Assembly (NCBI GenBank): GCA_037178975.1 | Contig: JASJZH010000004.1 | Location: 5,456,001-5,520,000 of the forward strand | Direction: 5' to 3' | Length of the DNA: 64,000 nucleotides | Source of the DNA: Oscheius tipulae | Lineage: Eukaryota; Nematoda; Chromadorea; Rhabditida; Rhabditidae | Part shown: piece by piece, positions 1-11,514 of the stretch | How the letters are laid out: each line of letters opens with the position of its first letter | Numbering within the stretch: position 1 is the stretch's first letter | Position numbers and translations under genes: made by a program | The notes under the pieces: generated by a model | Databases searched by the model: none | What the model saw: the letters and a program-made list of their open reading frames with translations, nothing else | What the model was told of the DNA's origin: nothing

Positions 1-3000
1 TATGCCATCTACGAGGTCGTCATCCGTGGCTCTTGTTCCTGTTATGGACATGCTTCAAGATGTCTAGGAATGGCCGATGACCGTCAGGTTCGCCTAGATG
101 ACAGAGTGGACATGGTCGGAGGCAGATGTGAATGCAACCACAACACTGAGGGACTGAACTGTGAGCGCTGTATGCCCTTCTACAACGACGCCCCCTGGAG
201 ACCGGGAGACAAGAACGAGAAGAACGAGTGTCGTCGCTGTGAGTGCAATTCCCACGCAAGCAGATGTCATTTTGACAAGGCTGTCTATGAGGCCAGCGGT
301 ACGAGTTTTCCATTCGAAAAATCTGAATATAATATTCCAGGACATGTGTCTGGAGGAGTCTGTGACGACTGCCAGCACAACACCCAGGGGAAAAACTGCG
401 AACAGTGCAAGCCATTCTTCTATCGGGACCCCAGAAGACCCATCTACGACCCCCATGTCTGTCTTCCTTGCGACTGCGACAAGGCCGGATCTAAGGACAA
501 TGTGAGTCAGCTATCTAACTGTTGCCTTTCCTTCTTGGAAAAATCGGCGAGACGCGAAGGGGGAGGGGATGGTGTACTATTCAAAACAATTTTAGATTTA
601 AAAAAAGATTAGATGAAAAGACAGTTTTGATCTCAGACAATTATTTGCCGTTGCAGTAGAAGGTTGTTGCTATTGGCGACGAGTACTTGTTTTTTTCTTT
701 GATCTTGAACTGTTCTGGACTTGAATTTCAGGGAATCTGCGAGGGAGAAGAAGATCCGGACAGAGGACTCGTTGCTGGCAAATGCTACTGTAAGAGCTAC
801 GTTGATGGACCAAGGTGAGATCTCTTCAAGAACTTTTGAAAATACAGTTCAGATGTGACCGCTGTAAAAACGGCTACTGGAACCTCACTGCTGAGAACCC
901 TGACGGCTGCGTGACCTGTACCTGCAATCTGCTCGGCACCTACAACAACGAGGGCTGTGACAAGTACACTGGAAAGTGCCAATGCAAACGTCTCGTCACT
1001 GGAGAGAATTGTGATCAGTGTCTGGTAGGTTACTTCACTTGACTCTTGGAGAACAAATCTTAGCCTGACCACTACGGATTGTCTGAGGAGCCCGATGGCT
1101 GCAAGCCTTGTGACTGTGATATCGGAGGAAGCGTCAGCAACACTTGTGACCTGGCCACGGGACAATGTGTCTGTCGCGAAGGATTCAGCGGACGGCGATG
1201 CGAGACTGCCGACTCCAGCTTCTACTGTGCCGAGATTGACCACTACACCTACGAGGCCGAAAATGCTAACATCACCTACGGAAGCACGGAGCTGAGAGAG
1301 GTCCCCTCGAATCGCTACGAGCTCACTTGGACCGGACACGGATTCGCCCGAGTCAATGAACGTAGCAGCGTCACCTTTAATGTGAATAATCTCCAACTGA
1401 GTCAGCTCTACAATATCATTTTGCGTTACGATTCCGGACAGGACCCCGTCGGATGGGAGAACATTCAGATCAGTGTGGTGAGACCAGAAGACCCGGATCC
1501 GAATGGACCCTGTGCCTATACCGATCCCTCCAATGACTTCCTTATTGCCCGATTCTATCCCAGTGAGTCTTTTGGCTCAATTAGTCGATACTCGGTTTCA
1601 GATGGAAAATACACTGAGGTTAGACCAGCTGTCTGTCTAGAAGCTGGAGTTAACTACGATATCCGAGTCCAGTTTGGTGAGAAGAGAACCAATTATCCTG
1701 ATAGGTATGTTTTGACTCTGTCCAGTTCAATCCAGTGTTCAGATCCGCTTACATCCTCGTCGACTCTCTCGTTCTTGCCCCTCCCACAGACGAACTGACT
1801 ATTTTCAAGTCTCCTCGTGGACAACAGCACAAGACCGAGTACGATCGCTACCAATGTCGCAACCTGGCTCTGTCACTGACTCCTCAAGAGCAGATGTCTG
1901 AAACTTGTCGAGGTTACATTTGTCCCGTCGCTGCCGCCATCATGAACAAGACTTCTTCTTGTGACTGTGACCCAACTGGATCCGTCTCTGGAATCTGCAA
2001 CGTGAAGGGAGGACAGTGCGAATGCAAGCCCAACGTGGTGGGAAGACGCTGTAACCAGTGTGCTGTCGGAACCTACGGATTCGGTCCCTCTGGTTGTAGT
2101 GAATGTGCATGTGACTCTGTTGGATCCCTGAACAACAACTGTGACAAGCAGAGTGGACAGTGTACTTGTCGCGAGAAGGGCATCTACGGTAGACAATGCA
2201 ACCAATGTCAGCCCGGATTCTGGAGCTTCCCTGACTGCCGAGTCTGTCAGTGCAATGACCACGCGAACATCTGCGACCAGAAAACTGGAGCTTGTATTGA
2301 GTGTAAGGATCTAACCACCGGACACTACTGCGAGCGTTGCCAGGATGGCTACTACGGAGATCCCCGTCTTGGAGTCGGTCTTCCCTGCAAACCTTGTCCC
2401 TGTCCCGGAGGTCCGACCAGTGGCTTCCAGCATGCCGATACCTGCTATCTCCGTCCCTTCAACAACACTCAGGACGTCGTCTGTAACTGCAACGCCGGGT
2501 ATTCTGGACCTCGTTGTGCCGAATGTGCCGTCAATCACTGGGGTAATCCGACCGAGGTTGGAGGAACTTGCGAACGCTGTGACTGCAATGGAAACATCGA
2601 CATGGGAATAGAAGGAAGCTGTGATGCGGCCAGCGGTGAGTGCAAGAAGTGTCTGCACAACACGGAAGGAGCCCAGTGCGAGAACTGTGTCGAGGGATAC
2701 TTCGGAGATGCCAAGATTCGCAGCTGTCAGAGGTTTGTGCTTCTGGTAATGACATATACTCTATCACTATCAGATGCGTTTGCAATCCTCTCGGAACTAA
2801 CTCGGCCTCAGGAGCTTGCGACAGAGTCACCGGCCAGTGTCCCTGCTTCCCGAACGTTGAAGGAGAGCAATGCGACCACTGTGCTCCGAACCATTTCAAT
2901 CTCTCGAGCGGAACTGTAAGTGTGGTCCTAATGACATAACTGAACCGATTACAGGGCTGTGCCTTCTGTGACTGTGATCCCAATGGAGTTATTCTGGACC

Positions 3001-5696
3001 AGGCTGGAGAGACCCAGCTCCAATGCAACAGACTGGACGGACAGTGCAAGTGCAAGCAGGGAAGAGGAGGTCGGACCTGCGCCGAATGTGAGGACTACTA
3101 CTGGGGAGACCCGACCACCTCGGACGGCTGTCACAGATGCGAGTGCAACCCAACAGGGTCGGCTAGTCAACAGTGTCACAGGAATAACGGCACTTGTGTC
3201 TGTCTGCCCGGATCCGGAGGCCCTCTCTGTAACGAGTGTGCCAGAGGCTACACAGGAACTTGGCCGTACTGTCAGCCTTGTGGCGAGTGTTTCCATCAAT
3301 GGGACGGAATCATCATGGGTCTCAAGGAGCAGGTCTTGGCTCTCATCGATTCGGCCAACAACATCGAGGATACTGGTGTCGCTTCCGCCTACGATTCAGA
3401 GTTTGAGAAGATGGAGGCCAGTTTGGAGGTAGGGCTTTTGAAATCTTTATAATAACTTGTTTCCAGGACGTGAAGAAGAAGCTGGCCGATGCTAACATCA
3501 GCAAGGAACATATTGAACAGCTCGAAGAGGAAGTCCAGCGTTTGAAGAACGAAGTCGATGCTGCCAAGAAGAGACTGGATGCCATCGAAGCCGGAGTCTC
3601 GAACGCCACACAGAGTGTTGACTTTGCCCAAGAGGATCTGAAGAATCTGGCAGAACAGAATGCCAAACTTGAGAAGCTAGCTGACAATCTGAATGACGAG
3701 GCCCAGAAGATCAAGGCAGCTGATGTGCAGGGAGCCTACAACATTACTCTCGAGTCTGCCAAGGACAGCCAAGACGCTCAGAGGAAGGTTGACCAGTCGA
3801 TCAGTCTCCTGGTTCAGGCCGAGAGCAATCTGGCCAAGACCCAGGATCTTCTAGACAAGCACAAGGACGACTTTGAGAAGCAGTACCACGAGAATGAGAA
3901 CGCTCTCGGCGAACTGGAGAAGGGAATCCAGACGCTCGAAGGAAGCTTGCCTCGACTCAATGGGGAGGTCTGTGGAGCTGTCGCTGCTCCCTGTGACTCA
4001 CTCTGTGGCGGACCTGGAGCTACATGTGGAACCTGCGGAGGAAGGAGTTGTCTTGAGGGAGCCTACAGCAAGGCAGAACAGGCCAAGAATTTTGCCTTTG
4101 AGGCCGACAACAGACTGAATGAGAAGCAGGCTGAGGCTGAGGAGGTCCTCACACTGGTCAGAGATGTCCACCAATGGACGGAGACGGCGAAAAAAGACGC
4201 GGAGAAGGCTCTAGATGTGGCTAGAGATGCTGCCAAACAGGCCAATGAGACACGCAGTCAACTGGAAGAGATCCTGGCCGAGATGAACAGCTTTATCAAG
4301 GGAACCAGAAGTAGTCCTGAACAGATCCGAACTCTGGCCGAGGAGGTCCTGGCGATGAAGATCAGTCTCACCCCGGAACAGATCAAGGAACTGACTGGAA
4401 AGATCAAGGAGAGTCTGGCAAAGATCAACAACATCAGCGATATTCTGGCCGAGACACGTGGCAACAAGACAATCGCGGGAAATCTGGAGGCAAAGGCTTT
4501 GGCCGCAAACGAGAGAGCTGCTTCAATCAAGAACACCACGGATGCTGTGAGAGAGGCTCTGGCTGTGGCCACTGAGGCGCAGACTGCTGCCACAGATGCC
4601 ATCAGGTCGGCTGAGGAGACCATGAAGGCGGCCAGAGAGGATCTGGAGAAGGCAAAGGAGGAGACCGTGTCTACAGAAGAGGCTGCCAAACAGGCCAATT
4701 CCTCGCTGAGTCAACTGGAATCGGAGGTCAAGAAGGTCAAGGTGCGTACTTTTTCTTTAGTTAGAAAAACAGTCTTTAGGTCCAATATCTCCAAATTGCC
4801 GACGACGCCAAGAGTTCTTTCGACCTGGTCGACAAGGCTCTTCATGCCGCTTCCACAGCCGAACAGGGCATCAAGCAGATGAATGTGAATCGAATGACCA
4901 AACAGATGAAAGATAAATTTGTTTAGGCAGACGTGGAAACAGCTAGAACTCTGCTGGACGAGCATTCCGAGAGCAACGAAGGACCACAGAAGAGGGCTGA
5001 GAGTCTCAGGAAAAGGGCTGCCAATCTTCTGTACAAGGCTCAGAGACATAACGAGGACATCAACAGTGAGTCACTAACTTTTATTTCGTCTCTCACATTT
5101 GAAAAGGCCTAAAATTTACTAGAAGGGTACTGTAACCGAAACTGTTACGCGATTGCGTCAGAAAATTGAATGGGGCACAAAATGTTCTTCTATTTAGCCT
5201 TCTTTTTCCCGAAGGTTTGCCGCAAAGGTTAGTGGTTTTTGCTTATTTCTCAACGCTAGACTAAATCTAAAGTCAAAGATGTGTGACAGAGCGTGTGCTG
5301 ACCGGAAAAGTAAGGTAAAATCGCTTGGGTACAGCTTTTTTCTCAAAGAAAGCCGTCTTTCGTACAGTTACGTACTTTTCCGAAAAGATTTATTGCTTCA
5401 GAACAGTTAACATTTAGTCTAAAAACGCTGCTTTCAATACTGCTAAGCCCTTGTTTCGCCAAATTGATGCTTGCCAGTAAGAGTTTTCAAGAAAGGTACA
5501 GTTCTAGAGTTTGCAGTGAGTATCTGCCTCCTTCTAACCATCTTAACCGTTATTTTTTTTAGCACTGACGAAGGACACATCGGACGTAAAGCTAGACGAA
5601 AACCAGAAGAAATTCGACGAACTGATGGTGCGACTCGAGCGCGTCACGCAGGATATCCAGCGCAAAACCGAGTATTTTGCGACCTGCGACGTCTAA
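1..5696 (+). CDS. lam-1: Laminin beta chain, 3' part (N-terminus lies before the window)
   Basis: This encodes the beta subunit of the laminin heterotrimer, a secreted basement-membrane protein. Exons read by eye: 1-501, 732-814, 853-1024, 1064-1704, 1743-2732, 2774-2915, 2955-3428, 3467-4741, 4780-4884, 4927-5065 and 5563-5696. In order it shows laminin-type EGF repeats (8-Cys pattern), a non-EGF globular domain IV at about 1200-1900, a second run of EGF repeats to about 3290, then a long heptad coiled coil to the stop. A cysteine-rich insert in the coil at about 3960-4060 (spaced Cys in a Gly/Ala context) is the beta knob, which separates beta from alpha and gamma chains. The chain ends five residues after a TEYFATCDV-type tail whose Cys would form the terminal interchain disulfide. 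The LN domain and first EGF repeats are missing because the window starts inside the gene. The last intron (5066-5562) is the longest. The symbol follows the C. elegans beta-chain name and is assigned by family. Confidence 0.95.
5066..5562 (+). other. Longest intron of the laminin beta gene
   Basis: This 497-nt intron separates the last two laminin exons, whereas most other introns in the gene are about 36-50 nt. The donor is GTGAGT and the acceptor follows an eight-T tract. I see no coding frame or recognisable element inside it. Confidence 0.7.
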
Positions 5697-6097
5697 AGTC
5701 AGTTCTTTTTCCCGTTTCCCCAAATCTCTACCCCTTCCCGGTTGACTTTTTTGTTGTTATAACCCCGTTCAGTTATCCCTTCAACCACAATCTCTCTACG
5801 TGTCTTTGTAACACTTCCCCTCTGCCATATTCCCTCATTTTGGTGCTATCTACCCACGTTCAAAATAGAGCACAGAAAACTGCCTGCCTTTTTACTGGAG
5901 CATCTCAGCACGCTTTTTTCTCCCCCAAATCACGTCCATTTCAAATGGAAATCTCAGTTTCCACTGCCTTACTGTTACTTTCTAATAAGTATTTTGTAAT
6001 AAATATCTCATGCAGTCATTTTGAAACGTGTTTTGGTCCGTCTCCACCAGTCTACCGCTTCAATTTGCCCTCATCTTGTCAAGGAGACCGTCTTGAG

Positions 6098-7537
6098 ATG
6101 TTCCGTCTGACAGCCCGACTTCTTAGTGGCTCACAATACAGGAAAATACTGACGGCGGACAATGCAGACGTTTTTCTTAAAGAGGTTTCGAGCAGACTGA
6201 ATCAGGTGAGCGTTTTATATTTGAAGGTTTACCTGCCGTTTATTCTGGAAAAACTAATTGAGATCAGGATTGTAGGCACAAACGGGACAGTCAGCAGCCA
6301 GTGGAGACAACTTGAGCTATTGGGAACAGATCAACAGGGCAGCGAGTCGAGTTACGGAGCGAAGAAATGAGATCAGTCAACTCAAAAGTCTTTCTGCAGG
6401 CTAGTTTATCTTTTTAGATCGAAATTATATAATTTACAGATACATCTGAAGTCGAACTCCGTGCTCTGGCTGAAGAAGATCTCCAGGAGCAGGAAAATAT
6501 TCTGGAAGACGATCTTCTCGAGCTGGCCAAGGTAATAGTCCCCACAACGGAAATGGACGTCTTGAACAAGTGTCAAATCGAGTTTACGAGGTGCTTCCAA
6601 TATTTTCTCTGGTAAATTGAACTATTTTCGTGGCGCCGGCGGACAAGAAGCCATGCTGTTCACGAAAGAGCTGCTGGACATGTATAGACGTTACTCTGAG
6701 ACGAAGGGCTGGAAATGGGAGCCACTTCAGCTGGAAGACGTCTCTCTGGGCGGTATACGAAGTGCTCTGATCGCCGTTTCCGGGCAAAGAGCCTATTCTA
6801 CATTGAGGTCGAACCATTTTCTTCTTCAAAATAGCAATAAACCATTCAGGTTCGAGGCAGGAGTACATAGAGTCCAGCGGATTCCGGTCACAGACAAATC
6901 CCGGATGCATACGAGTACAGCCAGTGTTGCAGTCTTACCAGAACCGGAAGAGGCTCATAATCCCATTTGGGAAACACCATAAAAAAAAATTCAGGTCTCG
7001 GTCATCGTCCCGTCAGATTCCGTCAAAATTGAGACAATGAGAGCATCGGGGCCCGGAGGCCAGAATGTGAATAAACGATCGACGGCAGTTCGTATGACGC
7101 ACAAGGAGACCGGAATCGCTGTTCACTGCATGGACGAACGGTTTCAGCACTTGAATATTCAGGTGTCCTTGTTTATTTTGGTTCGAAAGAACCAGTTTAG
7201 ATAGCCTACAAACGATTGGCTGCCATCCTGATGCAGAAGAAAGTGGACATTTTGTCGGAAAAGTTCTCGTCTGACAGAAAACTACAGGTAACCAGTCGTT
7301 TTACTCAAAAGGCTCATGTTTCAGGTCGGGTCAAAAGCACGTGCCGAGAAAATTCGCACTTACAACTTCCAGCACGATAGAATCACAGATCATCGGATAC
7401 AGATGCAGTTAGGAAATGTCGAAGAATTCATGAGCGGCGGCGAATCCCTCGATCTGATGATTTCGCGTCTTGGCGAGGAAGATCTGCTAGAACGTCTGAA
7501 ACATATCGTGAAGCATTGTATAATTGAACAGTTCTAG
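6098..7537 (+). CDS. MTRF1L: Mitochondrial class I peptide-chain release factor (mtRF1/MTRF1L-like)
   Basis: This protein recognises stop codons on mitochondrial ribosomes and triggers peptidyl-tRNA hydrolysis. Exons: 6098-6205, 6276-6399, 6440-6590, 6631-6807, 6850-6952, 6995-7162, 7201-7287 and 7325-7537. The catalytic GGQ motif is at 7055-7063 in the context ASGPGGQNVN. Upstream is the family core GAGGQEAMLF, then GQRAYST and RFEAGVHRVQRIP. The C-terminal helical part ends with the usual domain 3 tail. The start at 6098 gives an Arg/Leu-rich N-terminus that fits a mitochondrial import signal. Oddities: the introns at 6400 and 6953 begin with GC, and the intron 6591-6630 ends in CG because no AG exists there to restore the frame. 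The choice between MTRF1 and MTRF1L is not settled by what I can see. Confidence 0.9.
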
Positions 7538-7600
7538 ATAGCCTTGTTGATTTTGCTTAGTTGTTATAAAAATTTATTACGAGACCCGTTCGTCTTGCAG

Positions 7601-8682
7601 TCAATCTTGATGGGATATGTAAAAATCGGAAAGGATGAGGCTGTATTGCGTTAGAAGAAAACCGGCCGTCATGAACATGGAATCTTGAGCCATCTCACGG
7701 AACATCGTAATTGCAGAAGCTGGAAAAAAAGAAATTAGAAACAAGAAAGAACGAAACTGGTAGTACTCCATTCGACGCGATTTCGTGTCGCCAGGGTTTT
7801 CGCTCGCATAGTATTCCTACCTAACACACGGGTCTTCTAGTTTCTGATATGTTTCGCAAACTTGGGACAAATAAGTTCACCAGAAACATGCTTGAGCACA
7901 AGAGTACACGAGGTAGTGTACACGGCCGAATTCTTTGTTTTCGACGTTCTAATAGGCTTTTCTGGGGTAGTTTTCTCTTTAAAAATTGATATACTCCTGT
8001 TGTAGACAGAAAAACGCAAAATACGTCGAATAATATTATCGAGAAGCGAAATTACGTACTCAATAATAATAGAGGCGCCTTTTCTGTACTACCAAAAATA
8101 ACTGACCCACGAAGGAGATATCAAACGGAAGTGTTTCCTTCGGCAGCATTTGCAGCAGCGGCTGGAACTCTTCTGGGAAAATATTCGTCGAACGAATACG
8201 TCGCAGGATGAAAAATTCGACGGATATGTAGATGAGGAACCAGGGAATAATGACATTTGCTTGAGAATAAGAATAGAGCATTACGAGGCGACAAAGAAAG
8301 CCTGAAACGCCGGTTGAGTGAAAAAAAAAACATGAACTGACCGAAAAAAAATGATAAACCGCGACGATTTTGATCGAGAAAGATCGGAATTGAAGGTTGC
8401 GGCTTGACAGTAATAGTTGGACTCGTTGGAGGACATGAAGAAATATTTTCTGTGAAAAAAAAAATAATTTTACTTGATTCTGCTGAAGAAGTAGGTGCAC
8501 TGTAGACGTCTCCTCCTTCCATTGCGGGTGCATTCCTCGTTTCGGCTGAAAACAAGCATTCTAAAAAGGAAAAGGATGCTAATCTTACTTCCATCCGGAC
8601 CTGAGAGAATTGTGCTTATACGCGACTCGGAATTCTCTAGAATACGTCTTCTTCGTCTTTCACGGCGCTCATCTGCTTCCAT
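7601..8682 (-). CDS. Three-pass membrane protein, possibly CAMLG/GET2-like
   Basis: I read a multi-exon gene on the minus strand starting at the ATG 8682-8680. The first exon (8682-8589) encodes an Arg-rich stretch (ERRERRRRRILENSESRI), which resembles the N-terminus of CAMLG/GET2, the ER receptor subunit for tail-anchored proteins. A Ser/Thr-rich linker follows (exons near 8550-8340), then hydrophobic segments (one with IIPWFLIYISVEFFIL) and a last exon 7719-7601 with another hydrophobic stretch and a TGA stop. CAMLG-type proteins have a basic cytosolic N-terminus and three C-terminal membrane helices, which fits the layout, but the helices show no strong identity I can name. The region 7720-8080 is probably an intron. 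The 3' end is tail-to-tail with the release factor gene, about 60 nt away. Confidence 0.5.
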
Positions 8683-8869
8683 TTTTGTCTGAAATTACTA
8701 GTTAGTGAATGGAGTTAGTGATAAGAAGGGATAAAGATTAGAAATTGCATGCTCAAAAGTGTTTTGAAGCTCGCGGGCATGGGTCCTGTCAGGATTAGCC
8801 TGCAATTAAGGGAGAAGATATGGTAACGACCGCTCGTTTCTCTAACCTCTCCTAATTTCCAATCTCTTT

Positions 8870-9010
8870 CACGTTTTTCTCACTTTTCCCTTACTCTTAT
8901 TCTTTTTGCACGTTTATTTGCTTGCCTGTAACATGTTGGCTGTAAAAAGATGTGTAAGCCGTTGCATTCTCTCTCATTTTACTTGTAAATAGTTTAGAAA
9001 AATTGGTTTT
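8870..9010 (+). promoter_or_regulatory. Pyrimidine-rich upstream region of the first eL39 gene
   Basis: Long runs rich in T and C between 8870 and 8930 precede the first eL39 copy, and a TTTTACAG acceptor lies three nt before its ATG. Such tracts are common near the transcription start of ribosomal protein genes. No TATA box is evident here. The exact start site cannot be placed. Confidence 0.3.
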
Positions 9011-9016
9011 ACAGAA

Positions 9017-9330
9017 ATGGCAGCTCTGAAGAAGTTCCACATCAAGAGGAAGCTGGCTAAGAAGCAGAAACAGAACCGCCCCATGCCGCAGTGGGCTCGA
9101 ATGAAGACTGGTAGCACTGTAAGTTGTTAATCTAAATAACTACTGTTTGAAGCCTAAGTTTTTGGGCAACACATTCCGAATGTTCGTGTTGGTTCTAATT
9201 TTGTTGCGCGAAATAGTTCGTATTATTAATTCGTTTTGAGAAATAACTTATTTCAACATAACATTGTTATTTTCAGATGAAGTACAATGCTAAGAGACGT
9301 CACTGGCGCCGTACCAAGCTCGGACTTTAA
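9017..9330 (+). CDS. rpl-39: 60S ribosomal protein eL39 (copy 1)
   Basis: This encodes the 51-residue eL39 protein that lines the large-subunit exit tunnel. Exons are 9017-9118 and 9277-9330, joined by a 158-nt GT-AG intron. The product matches the near-invariant family sequence ([20 protein letters not shown], then [14 protein letters not shown]) and has the normal family length of 51 aa. It ends in LGL, whereas copy 2 ends in LKL, and the join reads TGSTMKY. AATAAA lies about 40 nt after the stop. A second copy with the same intron position lies at 10480-11339. Confidence 0.97.
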
Positions 9331-9469
9331 ACGCGACGTTCCCTCTTCTTCTCAACTATTTTCTCAAATAAAATAGTTCGTTATCCGTCGGTTGTTGTGT
9401 TATTGGATTTTCCAAAAAAAAGTATTGCTTCCAAACCTCTTATTATTTGCCCTAGTTAGAGTTACAGAC

Positions 9470-10147
9470 ATGTTCTTCTCACATCCCGTGTTGAAAGACA
9501 CGGCATTGGCCAAGGGTCGGTCGATCTATCCAAAGATTACAGTCTTCTCGGAAATTTTGCCCCTTGCGTCGAAGAATGTGGTAATGGCGAAGAAATCGAG
9601 AGCTGCAGGTATGCTTTTTGTGGACGGCGAATTAACATGGATTTAATGCTGTCAATAGTCATTCCCTCTGTTCGGTGTAAAGAGATCATGTTTGAGCGCT
9701 CGTCGTTCCAGTCGAGTGAGAAAATTATACCTTTCAATTGTTTTTTTACGTGCCTATTTGCTCATTTTCAGCGTCTTCATGTACACAAGAACTTCAAGCC
9801 CTTTTCGGATGTTTGAAAAAGTGGGAGTTTGATGACAAGCCTTGCAAAAAACAACACGCTTCCTACATGGAATGTGTCAACGAAGCCGACAGAGTAGCTC
9901 GAGAGTTCAAAGAAGCCGCTAAGAAGGCTTGTACTGCTCATTCCTTGTAACCGATACTTTTTAGGGTACACTTGGCGAGGGTAATCAAGGAGATTCGATG
10001 ACATCTGCACAGTTCAACAAAATCATGAAGCTCTTCCCTCAACCCGATCTCGGTCAGAAGCCCTACCGACAGTTGAAACGACTACCGACTCAATCTTATG
10101 CTGACGATATCTTCCACCGTAAGAGCTGGAAAGGAAAACCCAGCTAA
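9470..10147 (+). CDS. Small mitoribosomal subunit protein mS37 (CHCHD1-type)
   Basis: This is a twin CX9C protein of the mitochondrial small ribosomal subunit. Exons: 9470-9608, 9772-9926 and 9965-10147. The N-terminus (MFFSHPVLKDTAL) is followed by a CHCH core with paired cysteines: the first pair is in SSCTQELQALFGCLKKW and the second in KPCKKQHASYMECVN. The tail GTLGEG...NKIMKLFP matches the conserved C-terminal stretch of CHCHD1. Keeping that tail in frame requires the second intron to be 9927-9964, beginning GC and ending AG; the nearby GT donors give stops. The tail is longer than in the human protein by about 25 residues. The gene sits between two eL39 copies on the same strand. Confidence 0.85.
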
Positions 10148-10479
10148 TACATTCTCGTTGATGCTAGTATTTTTCAAATAAATGTTTTTTTTCAGAACCG
10201 TTGCGAGTCTTTAGCACTGGGTCACATGTGGACCAAGTCTTACAGCGAGCGCGCTCCGTTGACAATCTACCGTAATCGCGGGAGGCGCAGTTGTTGTCTA
10301 GATTTTGCTTTTCCCAAAACTTTTATAATCTGTTTAACCTTGTTTTGAGCACATTATGCGCAGGGTCTTTCCGGAATCCGAAAGAAAAAGCTATTAGATC
10401 TTTTTTTCCGTTATGGAAGCTCCCCCCAGAATTCTTCATTTGCCTTCATCCTTTCATTTTTCAATCTCTTCTTCAGGGT

Positions 10480-11339
10480 ATGGCCGCTTTGAAGAAATTC
10501 TTCATTAAGCGCAAGCTTGCCAAAAAGCAGAAGCAGAACCGTCCTATGCCTCAGTGGGCTCGCATGAAGACCGGAAATACGGTGAGTAAAAACATATCGG
10601 TCTATTCGATGTTTCATTGGGTAAATGAAACTCAAACAGAGAGGCCAATCAGCTAGGGATCTTAAAGATGAGCTTTGGGAGAAGACCTCAGAAGAAATCG
10701 TGAAATTTCGAACCAAATTTGGTGACGATTACTGCAGAAAATTGGAGTGTATAGTCTCCTTGTTGCCTATAACATTTGCTGCAACAATTTGGCTGATGTC
10801 CCGTTAGAGCTAGTGATAGCTAGATGCTGTTCCAGTCGAGCTACCCTGACAGGAGCAGCGTTCTCTCGGAGAAGCATTTTCCAAATTTAAGTTGACTTGC
10901 AAAGAGTAATTGCTGTCATAAAGTATCTGTCAAATTGGCAACTAGGATTCAGACATATATAGATTTTTGGCCATTTTGAACTACATTATCAATATTTCTT
11001 TTCAAGCTTTTTGACAAGTAATTTTCAAAAGAGGCCTTCAAATACCATTTTCGTGCAAACAGGATTCTCCCGAAGAAGATCACAAGTTCCTTCAAACTGA
11101 CTGGCCCCACATTGTGGCAACATCCTTAATCGGAAGTCCCACTAGCCAATGAGGCATGATATTCCGACTAGATTCGGTCTGTCATTATCACCATTTGGCG
11201 AAATTGAATGAGCGTATGGCTTTGCCCTGTTAACGTGTCCTTTCGTTATAACAGTTTCTTGCCGATACGACAATTTACTTTCCAGATGAAGTACAACGCC
11301 AAGAGACGTCACTGGCGCCGCACCAAGCTGAAGCTCTAA
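10480..11339 (+). CDS. rpl-39: 60S ribosomal protein eL39 (copy 2)
   Basis: Exons 10480-10581 and 11286-11339 encode another full 51-residue eL39 differing from copy 1 at three residues (F/H, N/S and K/G). The intron occupies the same position but is 704 nt instead of 158. An acceptor (CTTCAG) lies three nt before the ATG, as in copy 1, so a 5'UTR intron is likely. AATAAA follows at about 11391. The copy uses the commoner metazoan C-terminus LKL. Both copies look functional. Confidence 0.96.
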
Positions 11340-11514
11340 ATGAGTCTTCTCGTCCTTCTTCCGATCATTGTTATCGCACCGTTTTATGCGAATAAAATCG
11401 TTGCCTCCTCGCTTTTTTTGACTCTTCAATTCGTCCCGATTTCTGCACCCGACTCGAGATGATCCAATTGTCTCGCCACTCTCTCCGGAAGAGACATCGA
11501 TCCCTCTTCTCTCA

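Noticed and set aside
2531-3055. 174-codon minus-strand frame opposite laminin
   Set aside because: Shadow of laminin EGF exons, rich in Cys/Ser from complement codons; no splice or start support.
4258-4698. 146-codon minus-strand frame opposite the laminin coiled coil
   Set aside because: Shadow of heptad codons (Leu/Ser/Ala rich); the plus strand is clearly laminin.
5471-6370. 299-codon plus-strand open frame
   Set aside because: It runs through the laminin last exon, intergenic DNA and release factor exons in a different frame; the real products are read in the spliced frames.
10625-10807. 60-codon frame in the eL39 copy 2 intron ([20 protein letters not shown])
   Set aside because: It looks protein-like but has no start context, family match or splice join; it may be an old insertion. 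Not called as a gene.
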